From Streptomyces sp. MUM 178J (lineage in GTDB: Bacteria; Actinomycetota; Actinomycetes; Streptomycetales; Streptomycetaceae), in contig NZ_JADWYQ010000042.1 in the NCBI RefSeq assembly GCF_022414575.1, positions 1 to 55,360 of the forward strand: DNA of 55,360 bases, given 5' to 3'. Positions 36,534 through 45,920 of the stretch are shown here, one piece after another. Position 1 is the first letter of the stretch. Each line of letters opens with the position of its first letter. The notes below the pieces were generated by a model. That model saw only the letters and a list, made by a program, of their open reading frames with translations, was not told where the DNA came from and ran no database searches. The translations under genes and the position numbers were made by a program.

Positions 36534-37819
36534 GCCCGCGCGGCCGGCGCGGCGGCGCGCCGGCCACGCTGCGGCACTACGACCGCCGGCGGACCTTTCC
36601 CACGCTGGAGCCGCTCAGCGGCGCGGAGCCGGCCGCCAGCTGGTGGGGCAACGCCTGGGCGGAGGCGCTGGAGGACACCGCGCTCGACCCGGCGCGGCTG
36701 GCCCGGGGCCGGGACTACGCGGCCCGCGGCCACGTCGACGCGATCACGGTCACTCCGGGCCGGGTGACGGCGTATGTGCACGGCAGCCGGCCGCGGCCGT
36801 ACCGTGCGGAGATCCGGGTGCGCCCCCTGTCCGACGACGAGTGGGGAGACGTCCTGGCCGCAGCGGCGGCCCGTCCCGACCATATCGCCGCCCTGCTCGA
36901 CAAGGACGTGCCGCACACCCTCGCGGCCGCCGCCGATCTGCTGCCGGCCCCCGGCGACCTGGTGCCCGACTGCTCCTGCCCCGACGACGGATACCCGTGC
37001 AAGCACGCGGCCGCGCTGTGCTACCAGACGGCCCGGCTGCTGGACGAAGACCCCTTCGCGCTGTTCCTGATGCGCGGCAGGGGAGAGCGCGAGATCCTCT
37101 CCGACCTCGCCCGCCGCAATGCGACGCGATCGGCGGCAGAGCGCGCCCCGGCGGACGCCGCCCCCGCACTGCCGACCGTTCCGGCCCGCGACGCCGTGGC
37201 GAAGGACCCGTCCGGGCTGCCTCCGCTTCCCCCGCCCTTCCCGCCGCCCGTCCGGCCGGGCCGGCCGCCCGTCTATCCGCAGGGACCCGCGGCGCCCGGC
37301 GGCTTCACGCCCGACCCCCTCGCCCTCGACCAGCTGGCCACAGAGGCCGCGGCCCGCGCCCACGCCCTGCTGACGACCGGCGACGACCCCGCCGGAGACC
37401 TCACTCCGTGGCAGGACGCGGTGCGGCTGGCCGCTGCGCACCCGGGATCGGGGCTGACCGCCTCCACCCGCGCGCTCTACCGCGACCTCGCAGCCGCCGC
37501 CGACCGCACGCCGACCGAGCTGGCCCGAGCGGTGGCCGCCTGGCGGCAGGGCGGCCGCGCCGCCCTCGCGGTGCTCGAAGAACCATGGGACCCGCCCGCC
37601 GGAGCCTTCGACCGGGCCCGCCCCGCCCTGGCGGCCGCCGGCCTGCCGTCCTTCCGCCCCTGGCGCAACCATCTGTCCACCGACGCCGTCCAGCTCCGTT
37701 TCGGCCGCGACGGCCTCTGGTACGGCTATGAGTCGGACCGGGACCGCGAGGACTGGTGGCCCCGGGGGACGCCCGACGCGGACCCCGTCGGAGCGCTCTC
37801 CACCCTGCTGGAGAGATGA
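36530..37819 (+). CDS. SWIM zinc-finger protein
   Basis: A 429-residue protein with a SWIM zinc finger (CXCX6-7CXH) seen as [20 protein letters not shown] near residue 145, flanked by the [19 protein letters not shown] beta segment typical of the family. The middle is a long Pro-rich linker ([17 protein letters not shown]); a helical C-terminal domain follows. SWIM proteins next to SNF2 ATPases are a conserved actinobacterial pair, suggesting a two-subunit nucleic-acid machine. GAGGAGG precedes the ATG. Confidence 0.9.
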   Translation: MSPRGRRGGAPATLRHYDRRRTFPTLEPLSGAEPAASWWGNAWAEALEDTALDPARLARGRDYAARGHVDAITVTPGRVTAYVHGSRPRPYRAEIRVRPLSDDEWGDVLAAAAARPDHIAALLDKDVPHTLAAAADLLPAPGDLVPDCSCPDDGYPCKHAAALCYQTARLLDEDPFALFLMRGRGEREILSDLARRNATRSAAERAPADAAPALPTVPARDAVAKDPSGLPPLPPPFPPPVRPGRPPVYPQGPAAPGGFTPDPLALDQLATEAAARAHALLTTGDDPAGDLTPWQDAVRLAAAHPGSGLTASTRALYRDLAAAADRTPTELARAVAAWRQGGRAALAVLEEPWDPPAGAFDRARPALAAAGLPSFRPWRNHLSTDAVQLRFGRDGLWYGYESDRDREDWWPRGTPDADPVGALSTLLER

Positions 37820-37850
37820 GAGCGGGAAAGCGCCTCCGCCGGGAGAACAC

Positions 37851-37886
37851 CTCCGCCCCGGTCGGCGTGTGCCGACCGGGGCGGAG
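37851..37886. terminator. Strong bidirectional terminator
   Basis: A perfect 16-bp stem, CTCCGCCCCGGTCGGC with GCCGACCGGGGCGGAG around GTGT, lies between the convergent SWIM and icd genes. Confidence 0.95.
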
Positions 37887-37933
37887 CAAGACGGCCGGGG
37901 CGCCGGCCGCCTCGTCAGACGGGAGCCGTCCCG

Positions 37934-40198
<2,265 letters not shown>

Positions 40199-40285
40199 TC
40201 AAGATATCCCGTGGACCGCTGTTGCTCGACAGGTGCCCTGGCCCCCCTCTCGGGCCGAGCACGGACTGTTGTCCAGCGTGTGCGC

Positions 40286-40650
40286 ATGGCAACCGCCGCA
40301 CCCGGTTCCGCGCCCCTGGACGACCTCACCGGCGAGCTGCTCGCCGACCCCTACGCGGTCTACGCCCGGCTGCGCGAGACCGGCCCCGTGGTCCGTGTCT
40401 CCGGCCCGGACGGAACCCACCGGCCCCGACCGCCTGGACCTCGACCGGGACACGGCAGGCCATCTGGCGCTCGGGCACGGCATCCACTACTGCCTCGGCG
40501 CACCGCTCGCCCGGCTGGAGACCGAGATCGCCCTTGCCGAACTGCTCGGCCGGTTCCCGCAGCTGGCCCTCGACGCCCCGTACGAGGACCTGCGGGTGGC
40601 GCCCCTCGACCCGCGCCCGGGGCCTGCTCGCCCTGCCCGTGCGGTGGTGA
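40286..40650 (+). pseudogene. Cytochrome P450 remnant
   Basis: The first 45 codons read as a P450 N-terminus ([19 protein letters not shown]). At about 40421-40427 the frame switches and continues directly with the P450 C-terminal part [31 protein letters not shown], which includes the haem-ligand Cys of the GxHxCxG motif. Roughly 280 internal residues are missing. A second shift near 40600 is needed to reach the usual ending ([14 protein letters not shown]). With a large deletion and two frame changes it cannot make an active enzyme. Confidence 0.85.
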
Positions 40651-40737
40651 CGGGTCCTGCCCTCTGACCAGAGGTCCGGCCGAGTAACCTCCACACCACC
40701 GATGCCGACCGGATGCCACCCGTACCTGGGAGACGCG

Positions 40738-42081
40738 ATGGACTCTGCTGACCTGGTCGTGGAGGGTTGCACGGCGCTGGTGCACACGGAGCGTGATGAG
40801 ATCCGGTTCGTCGACGACGCCGGGATCGTCGTGCGCGGCGGGGTCATCGTGTCGGTGGCCTCCGCCCGCGAGACGGCCTCGACACCCGCCGTGCAACGGA
40901 TCGACGGGCGGGGGCAGCTCGCCATGCCGGGCCTGATCAACTGCCACACCCACTCGCCCATGACCGCATTGCGGGGCGTCGCCGAGGACCTGCCCGTCGA
41001 GAAGTGGTTCAACGACTGGATCTGGCCGATCGAGTCCAATCTCACTGACCGGGCAGTGGAACTCGGTGCCCTGCTGGCCTGCGCCGAAATGATCAGAGGC
41101 GGCGTGACCTGCTTCGCGGACCACTACTTCGCCATGCACAGGGTCGCGGCCGCCGTGGAACGCAGTGGGCTGCGTGCCTGTCTCGGCTGGGCCTTCTTCT
41201 CCAGCCAGGGGCCCGAGGGCCTCGCCCGGTCGCTTGACTTCGCGCTCAGTGTGCGGGGCGCGGCAGCCGGCCGGATCACCACCGCACTCGCCCCGCACGC
41301 CCCGTACACCGTGGACGAGAAGGACCTCGCCCGGACGGCGGTGCTCGCCCGCGAGCACGGGCTGCTCGTCCATCTCCACGCGGCGGAGAACGCGGCGCAG
41401 ACCGAGAACAGCCTCAGCCGCCACGGCCGCACCCCCGTTCAGGTCCTCGACCGGGCCGGGCTGCTCGACGGCGATCTGCTCCTCGCCCATGCGACCGGTG
41501 TCACCGAGGACGACATCGGGCTCCTGGGGCGGGCGAAGGGGCGAATCGCGGTGGCCACCGCGCCCAGGGGGTACCTCAAATTCGGCTGGGACACCACACC
41601 GGTGCGGGCCCTGGCCGCCGCGGGCATCCCCGTCGGGCTGGCCACCGACGGCGCCGCGTCGAACAACACCCTGGACGTGTGGGAGAGCATGGAACTCACC
41701 GCGCTTGTGCAGAAATCGGCGGAGCGCGACCCGACCTGGCTGACCGCACGTCAGGCGCTCGACCATGCCACCGTGCAGAGCGCTCGGGCGGTCGGGCTCG
41801 GCGGCGAGATCGGCACACTGGCCCCGGGTCGGCGTGCCGATCTCATCCTGGTCGACCTCACCGGCCCGCACGTCCAGCCGCTGCATGACCTTGCGGCTGC
41901 CCTTGTGCACAGCGCACGCTCAGCCGATGTGCGCACCACGGTCGTCGACGGCCGCGTCCTGATGCGGGACCGGCGGCTTCTCACCGTGGACGTGCCCGCC
42001 GTGGCGGCCGAACTCGGCGAACTGCTCCCGGCGCTGACCCGGCGCGTCGCAGGCCGCCGCATCCAGGACTACGAAGGGTGA
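40738..42081 (+). CDS. Amidohydrolase, MTA/SAH deaminase-like (MtaD/SsnA group)
   Basis: A 447-residue metal-dependent amidohydrolase. The metal-binding HxH is in GLINCHTHSPMT, further ligands are in VHLHAAEN and in LLAHATGV, and the catalytic Asp is in GLATDGAASNN. The N- and C-terminal strands form the small beta-sandwich. Family members deaminate 5-methylthioadenosine, S-adenosylhomocysteine or related purines and triazines; the exact substrate cannot be set from sequence. GGGAG precedes the ATG. Confidence 0.85.
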   Translation: MDSADLVVEGCTALVHTERDEIRFVDDAGIVVRGGVIVSVASARETASTPAVQRIDGRGQLAMPGLINCHTHSPMTALRGVAEDLPVEKWFNDWIWPIESNLTDRAVELGALLACAEMIRGGVTCFADHYFAMHRVAAAVERSGLRACLGWAFFSSQGPEGLARSLDFALSVRGAAAGRITTALAPHAPYTVDEKDLARTAVLAREHGLLVHLHAAENAAQTENSLSRHGRTPVQVLDRAGLLDGDLLLAHATGVTEDDIGLLGRAKGRIAVATAPRGYLKFGWDTTPVRALAAAGIPVGLATDGAASNNTLDVWESMELTALVQKSAERDPTWLTARQALDHATVQSARAVGLGGEIGTLAPGRRADLILVDLTGPHVQPLHDLAAALVHSARSADVRTTVVDGRVLMRDRRLLTVDVPAVAAELGELLPALTRRVAGRRIQDYEG

Positions 42082-42212
42082 CGGCCAGTTCGAAAGGCCG
42101 CCCACTCGATGGAGTGAAAGGCGTATGTGACAAACCCGCTCGGCACCTCGTGGCGTTATCCGGGTGTGGGCAGTTGCTGCCCGTGAACTTCTTCTGAAGG
42201 CAGGAAAACCCC

Positions 42213-42860
42213 ATGAGGAAAGCTCACCGAAAGGCTCGCAGGCAACTGGCGGTCGCAGCGCTCACCGGCGGTGCGCTCGCCGTGGCGGGGTCGGCGCACG
42301 CCGACTCCCAAGCCGGGGGCGGCGCGGCCGGTTCGCCCGGCGTGCTGGCGGGCAACACGGTCCAGCTTCCGGTGAACGTCCCGCTCAACGTCTGCGGAAA
42401 CACCGCCAATGTCGTCGGACTGCTCAACCCGGCAGCCGGAAACGCCTGCGTCAACAAGGACCGCGCGGCGCGGGGCAGCGGAACCGGCGCCGACGCCGAA
42501 GGCAGCAGAACGGGTTCCCCGGGAGCCGTCTCCGGCAATGGCGTGCAGCTGCCGGTCGATCTGCCCGTCAATGTCAGCGGCAACACCGTGAATGTCGTCG
42601 GCAACGGCAATGCCGCCATGGGCAACTCCTCGTCCAACGGCACGGACGAGCCTCCGGTACGTCCGCGGCCGGCCACTCCGCCGAAGGCGGCGGAGCCCCG
42701 GCCCGAGTCCCCGAAGCCGTCCGTGCTCGCCGAGACCGGCGCGGGCTCGACCGCCTCTCTGGCCCTGCCGGCGGGTGCCGCGCTTCTCCTCGGCGGCCTG
42801 GTCCTCTACCGCCGCTCCCGTCCCGCGGCGGCTGCCGTACGGGTGTCGCGGCAGCGCTGA
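42213..42860 (+). CDS. Long chaplin with sortase signal
   Basis: A 215-residue chaplin, a secreted amphipathic amyloid protein that coats aerial hyphae. A signal peptide ends near SAHA-DSQA (residue 30). Two chaplin domains follow: residues 42-82 (GNTVQLPVNVPLNVCGNT) with the canonical Cys pair 61 and 79, and 103-142 (GNGVQLPVDLPVNVSGNT) with both cysteines lost. A Pro-rich linker leads to the sortase motif LAETG (172-176), a membrane helix and an Arg-rich tail, so it should be anchored to peptidoglycan by a class E sortase. Confidence 0.95.
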   Translation: MRKAHRKARRQLAVAALTGGALAVAGSAHADSQAGGGAAGSPGVLAGNTVQLPVNVPLNVCGNTANVVGLLNPAAGNACVNKDRAARGSGTGADAEGSRTGSPGAVSGNGVQLPVDLPVNVSGNTVNVVGNGNAAMGNSSSNGTDEPPVRPRPATPPKAAEPRPESPKPSVLAETGAGSTASLALPAGAALLLGGLVLYRRSRPAAAAVRVSRQR

Positions 42861-42927
42861 GACGCCGCCCGGCCCGTCCTCAAAGGCCCCGGACGGCGGT
42901 CGCGACGGCTCCGCAACCTGGACGCCG

Positions 42928-43593
42928 CTACGGTGACGTCCCTGCCCCGGCGCGCCAGGACGTCAGCACCGCGTCGATCGCCGACGCCACCTGCGACCGT
43001 GCCGCCCGACGGGAGACCCCCGCCATCAGCAGTGCGTCGTACTCGGTGTCGAGATGCCGCACGGAAGCCCGCACCGCCGCCGTCACCGCGCCTTCCTCCA
43101 GGGAACGGCCCGCGGCGGTACGGCCCACCCGGCCGCTTCCGCGCACCGAGGTGTGCCTGGCGATCTCGTGGGCGCGCTCCTGAGGGCAGTGCGGAAAGAG
43201 CCGCAGGATCTCGCGGAGGAGCGCCCCGGTGAACCGCACATCCTCGGCCGCCCGCCGCAGGGCGTCCCGCTCCCTGCGGCGGGCCCGGGCCTCCGCGTCC
43301 GCGAGGCACGACGCCTCCGCCGTGGTCAGCGCCGCCTCCTCGACGAGCAGGCCCTGACGTTCATAGCGACCGCGGCGGCGGTTGAAGCGGACGACGACCG
43401 CGTACAGCGAACTCGCCTCACGGGCCCGTCGGGTGAGGGCGGCGCTGCCCCGCGGCAGATAGACCAGATGGGCGAGGTCCGCGCAGTCCAGGCACACCGG
43501 AGCGTTGAACTCCAGCACATGGAGCGGCAGCGGCCCCTGGCGGCACTCCGCGCAGTGCGGCCGCCTCCGCGGCTCGATCACCACCAGATCCAT
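42928..43593 (-). CDS. DUF2293 protein with zinc ribbon
   Basis: A 221-residue protein. Residues 12-38 contain two CXXC pairs (CAEC, CLDC) typical of a zinc ribbon. A basic helical region rich in Arg follows, then the DUF2293 domain (LFPHCPQERAHEIARHTS to VASAIDAVLTSW). Function unknown. The ATG at 43593 has no Shine-Dalgarno; TACGTT lies six bases upstream, suggesting a leaderless mRNA. It is divergent from the DUF7873-type gene across 87 bp. Basic character plus zinc ribbon hints at nucleic-acid binding (inference). Confidence 0.8.
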   Translation of the reverse strand: MDLVVIEPRRRPHCAECRQGPLPLHVLEFNAPVCLDCADLAHLVYLPRGSAALTRRAREASSLYAVVVRFNRRRGRYERQGLLVEEAALTTAEASCLADAEARARRRERDALRRAAEDVRFTGALLREILRLFPHCPQERAHEIARHTSVRGSGRVGRTAAGRSLEEGAVTAAVRASVRHLDTEYDALLMAGVSRRAARSQVASAIDAVLTSWRAGAGTSP

Positions 43594-43633
43594 GCCGGGA
43601 ACGTACCCAGGCCACCCGACGCCTACGGATGGT

Positions 43634-43643
43634 CGATTAATCG
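43634..43643. promoter_or_regulatory. Perfect 10-bp palindrome CGATTAATCG
   Basis: An AT-centred palindrome in the middle of the divergent DUF2293/DUF7873 promoter region, just upstream of the damage-type promoter. It is a candidate operator; the regulator is unknown. Confidence 0.4.
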
Positions 43644-43650
43644 TTCGAGG

Positions 43651-43680
43651 TTGTCGGTGCGGATTGCTAGGTTGACCGAC
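43651..43680 (+). promoter_or_regulatory. DNA-damage (PafBC-type) promoter of the DUF7873-type gene
   Basis: TTGTCGGTG (43651-43659), 8 bp, TAGGTT (43668-43673) and seven bases to the GTG start. This is a full match to TTGTCRGTG-N8-TAnnnT in the leaderless layout also found before ogt and uvrB. Confidence 0.8.
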
Positions 43681-44412
43681 GTGGCGAAACTCAATCAGAT
43701 CATCGCAGTGGAGAAGGGCGTCAAGTCCAAGGCGCACCAGGACCTGACGGCGGCCCACCACGGCCTCCAGAAGCCCGCGCTGCTCGTCGGCATCTCCCGC
43801 ACGTACCAGCCCAAGGACGAGGAGGGCGAGCAGTTGCCGCCCGAGTCCACCAGGGTCCAGGTCAAGGCGGAGGACGCGCTGCGCGACACCGCGAAGACGC
43901 TGACCCGGCTGTTCGATGTGACCGCCACCAAGGACTGGGCCAACTGCGCCGCCCGCGCGGATGTGACGGTGGACGGGCGAGTGCTGCTCGGCGAAGTGCC
44001 GGTGGCCTATCTGCTCTTCCTGGAGAAGCAGCTTGCGGACCTCAACACGTTCGTGCGCAAACTCCCCGTCCTCGACGCCTCGGAGTCCTGGACCCAGGAC
44101 CCGTCGACCGACGCATGGAAGACGGAGGCCGTGCGCACGGTCCGCACGAAGAAGGTGCCGCGCAACCATGTCAAGGCGGAGGCCACCGACAAGCACCCGG
44201 CCCAGGTGGAGGTGTACTACGAGGACATACCCGTCGGCTACTGGACGACGGTGAAGTTCTCCGGGGCCCTCCCGGCCCGCCGGGTCAACGAACTGCTGGA
44301 CCGTGTGGAGAAGCTCCAGCAGGCCGTGAAGTTCGCCCGAGAGGAGGCGAACGGCACGGAGGTCGTCGACCAGCGGGTGGGCGACGCCGTGTTCGGCTAC
44401 CTGTTCGGGTAG
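43681..44412 (+). CDS. DUF7873-type conserved protein, predicted DNA-damage inducible
   Basis: A 243-residue soluble protein that begins AKLNQIIAVEKGVKSK, has a conserved-looking centre (LFDVTATKDWANCAARADV, TFVRKLPVLDASESW) and a Lys/Arg-rich stretch TVRTKKVPRNHVKAEATDKH, and ends in a coiled-coil-like VNELLDRVEKLQQAVKFAREE. From memory it belongs to DUF7873; no catalytic motif is recognised. There is no signal peptide or membrane segment. The leaderless damage promoter predicts induction by DNA damage. It lies directly upstream of two permuted tRNA-like elements, so RNA binding or processing is a reasonable guess, not shown by sequence. Confidence 0.8.
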   Translation: MAKLNQIIAVEKGVKSKAHQDLTAAHHGLQKPALLVGISRTYQPKDEEGEQLPPESTRVQVKAEDALRDTAKTLTRLFDVTATKDWANCAARADVTVDGRVLLGEVPVAYLLFLEKQLADLNTFVRKLPVLDASESWTQDPSTDAWKTEAVRTVRTKKVPRNHVKAEATDKHPAQVEVYYEDIPVGYWTTVKFSGALPARRVNELLDRVEKLQQAVKFAREEANGTEVVDQRVGDAVFGYLFG

Positions 44413-44426
44413 CCTTGCAGACTCCT

Positions 44427-44446
44427 CGGCCGCCTGTGTGCGGCCG
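44427..44446 (+). terminator. Hairpin just after the DUF7873-type gene
   Basis: CGGCCGC/GCGGCCG, a 7-bp perfect stem with loop CTGTGT, begins 15 bp after the stop codon. It could end the mRNA or separate it from the downstream RNA by processing. Confidence 0.6.
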
Positions 44447-44485
44447 GGGTGCGCGAGGAGCGCAAGCTGACGCTGAAGCTTGTCG

Positions 44486-44575
44486 TGATCGTGCGGTTCC
44501 AGTGGAGGTTCGAGTCCTCCTCCCGGCACTCGACGGGCCGGGGTAGCCCAACCTGGCAGAGGCAGACCGCCGTCA
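44486..44575 (+). ncRNA. Permuted tRNA-like element 1 (class I form)
   Basis: All parts of a tRNA are present but the 3' half precedes the 5' half. In order: anticodon-stem 3' strand GCGGTT (44493-44498), variable CCAGT, T-arm GGAGG-TTCGAGT-CCTCC (44504-44520), acceptor 3' strand TCCCGGC and A (44521-44528), linker with CTCGA, acceptor 5' strand GCCGGGG (44537-44543), TA, D-arm from GCCC with loop AACCTGGCAGA (G18G19), A26, and anticodon-stem 5' strand GACCGC (44565-44570). The acceptor pairs 7/7 (one G-U) and the anticodon stem 6/6 (one G-U). The D-arm and variable loop resemble the CAA tRNA at 5831-5903. No CCA is encoded and the anticodon loop is split. Confidence 0.65.
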
Positions 44576-44611
44576 ATCTCAGACTATTGCTCCAGACTCA
44601 GCATTCGCCGC

Positions 44612-44720
44612 TCATCGCCGGATCGACCGGGGCCGGGCCCTGGGACGTCGAAATGCCGGTTCAACTCCGGCCCGCGCAGCTCGATGCGCGGTGGTCCAAA
44701 GGCAGGACGCGGCGACATGA
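44612..44720 (+). ncRNA. Permuted tRNA-like element 2 (class II form, long variable arm)
   Basis: This has the same permuted order as element 1: anticodon-stem 3' strand TCGCCG (44615-44620); a 34-nt variable arm that folds on TCGAC/GTCGA (44623-44627 with 44647-44651); T-arm GCCGG-TTCAACT-CCGGC (44655-44671) fitting TTCRANY; acceptor 3' strand CCGCGCA (44672-44678); linker GCTCGA; acceptor 5' strand TGCGCGG (44685-44691); TG; D-arm GTCC-AAAGGCA-GGAC; G26; anticodon-stem 5' strand CGGCGA (44710-44715). The acceptor is 7/7 Watson-Crick and the anticodon stem 6/6. The linker shares CTCGA with element 1. Confidence 0.65.
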
Positions 44721-44774
44721 TGACTGACCCGGTCTCTCAAGCGTGCCGGCGTGTGATCGTGAGCGGCATCTACA

Positions 44775-44805
44775 GGGCTCGGGGGTTGGCTACGCCCCCG
44801 GGCCC
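44775..44805. terminator. Hairpin at the end of the kinase gene and RNA locus
   Basis: An 11-bp stem GGGCTCGGGGG with CCCCCGGGCCC (one G-U, 9-base loop) overlaps the stop codon of the minus-strand kinase gene and may end transcription from both sides. Confidence 0.7.
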
Positions 44806-45920
44806 GCTCCTGCGTCCGCTTCCGGCGCGACCGCCAAAGGCTGCGCGTCCGACGCCTTCCACGGACGGCCGCCGAGTGCCGTGACCGCCTCCGCGCCTGC
44901 CCGGCAGCCGTCCGCCGCCGCCCGTGCCGCGTCCCCGCCGGCCAGCCAGGCCGCCAGAAAAGCGCCGGTGAAGGCATCACCCGCGCCCGTGGAATCCACC
45001 GCCTGCGCCCGGATGCCGGGGACTCGGGCCGTGACCGCGCCGGACTGCGCCACCAGCGCGCCCCGCGCGCCCAAAGTGACCACGGTCAACGGGACGATCC
45101 GGCTGAGCTTCGCCGCGGCGTCTGCCGCGTCCGGAAGGCCGGTGAGCAGCCGGGCCTCGTCGGCGTTCGGGAGCAGGACGTCCACGCCGTCGATCGCGGC
45201 CAGTGTGCGGTCCACCCCGAGCGCCGCGATGAACCCGGTGGAAGCCGGATCCACGCTCGTCGTCACACCCCGGCTGCGTGCCGTCTCCAGAGCGAGCCGG
45301 ACCAGCCCGCGGCCTGCATCGGAGAACAGCAGATAGCCCGACACATGGAGATGCCCGATCCCCTCCAACAGCGAGGGCGACCAGTCTGCCGGCGCCAGGC
45401 GCAGCGCTGCGCCGTTGTCAGTGAGGAACGTCCGCTCGGCTGTCGCGTCCACAAGCGCGATCACCGTTGCGGTGGGTGCGTCCCGGTCGGCGACCAGGAG
45501 CGGCCGCACCCCCGCTGCCAGCAGCTGCCCCTCGTGCCAGGCCGCGTCGCCGGCCCCCACCTGCGCGAGGACGCGCACATCGGTCAGGCCCCAGCGAGCC
45601 GCCCAGCAGGCCGCGTTCGCGCCCGCACCGCCCGGCAGGATCCTGATGACCGCCTCCGTGTCGGTCCCGCGGGCCAGCGGTGCGCGGTGGAGGGCGACGA
45701 CGTCCGTGACGACGTCCCCCGCCACCAGCAACCCGCCGCCGGTGCTCTCCTGTTCGCTTCTCCGCTCGCTCGGCGGAGTGCCGGGAGTCGTTGCCCTCTG
45801 CTGCCCGGCTGCCTCGCGCGCGTCGCTTGGGGTGTTTGTCTGTTCGCTTCTCCGCTCGCTCGGCGGAGTGCCGGGAATCGTTGCCCTCTGCCGCCCGGCT
45901 GCCTCGCGCGCGTCGCTCAC
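44790..45920 (-). CDS. PfkB-family carbohydrate kinase (probable pseudouridine kinase) with duplicated N-terminal extension
   Basis: A 376-residue kinase whose GTG overlaps the psuG stop (GTGA). The PfkB fold begins only near residue 62 (LLVAGDVVTDVVALHRAPL), with PGGAGANAACWAARWG and the catalytic DSTGAGDAFTGAFLA. Pairing with psuG implies phosphorylation of pseudouridine to its 5'-phosphate. The first 60 residues are two near-identical 30-residue units (SDAREAAG-QRAT-PGTPPSERRSEQ) produced by a 78-bp DNA direct repeat. They are not part of the normal fold and are probably an inserted intergenic repeat read in frame. Confidence 0.85.
   Translation of the reverse strand: MSDAREAAGRQRATIPGTPPSERRSEQTNTPSDAREAAGQQRATTPGTPPSERRSEQESTGGGLLVAGDVVTDVVALHRAPLARGTDTEAVIRILPGGAGANAACWAARWGLTDVRVLAQVGAGDAAWHEGQLLAAGVRPLLVADRDAPTATVIALVDATAERTFLTDNGAALRLAPADWSPSLLEGIGHLHVSGYLLFSDAGRGLVRLALETARSRGVTTSVDPASTGFIAALGVDRTLAAIDGVDVLLPNADEARLLTGLPDAADAAAKLSRIVPLTVVTLGARGALVAQSGAVTARVPGIRAQAVDSTGAGDAFTGAFLAAWLAGGDAARAAADGCRAGAEAVTALGGRPWKASDAQPLAVAPEADAGAGPGA
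45750..45917. repeat. 78-bp direct repeat, period 90 bp, at the psuG/kinase junction
   Basis: The copies at 45750-45827 and 45840-45917 differ at two positions. Each contains the inverted repeat CTCCGC-TCGCTCG-GCGGAG, like many Streptomyces intergenic palindromes. The 90-bp period keeps the kinase frame open. Confidence 0.95.

Noticed and set aside
44170..44192. Minus-strand TTGTCGGTG inside the DUF7873-type gene
   Set aside because: It lies within coding sequence, points to no gene start, and the hexamer 8 bp downstream (CTTGAC) does not fit.
44443..44528. A conventional-order tRNA using GCCGGGG at 44440-44446 as the 5' acceptor strand and the T-arm at 44504-44520
   Set aside because: The D-arm would have a five-base loop without GG, the anticodon loop would be eight bases and the variable region over 20 unpaired bases. 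That GCCGGGG is part of the hairpin after the DUF7873-type gene. The downstream GCCGGGG with TA and a canonical D-arm fits far better.
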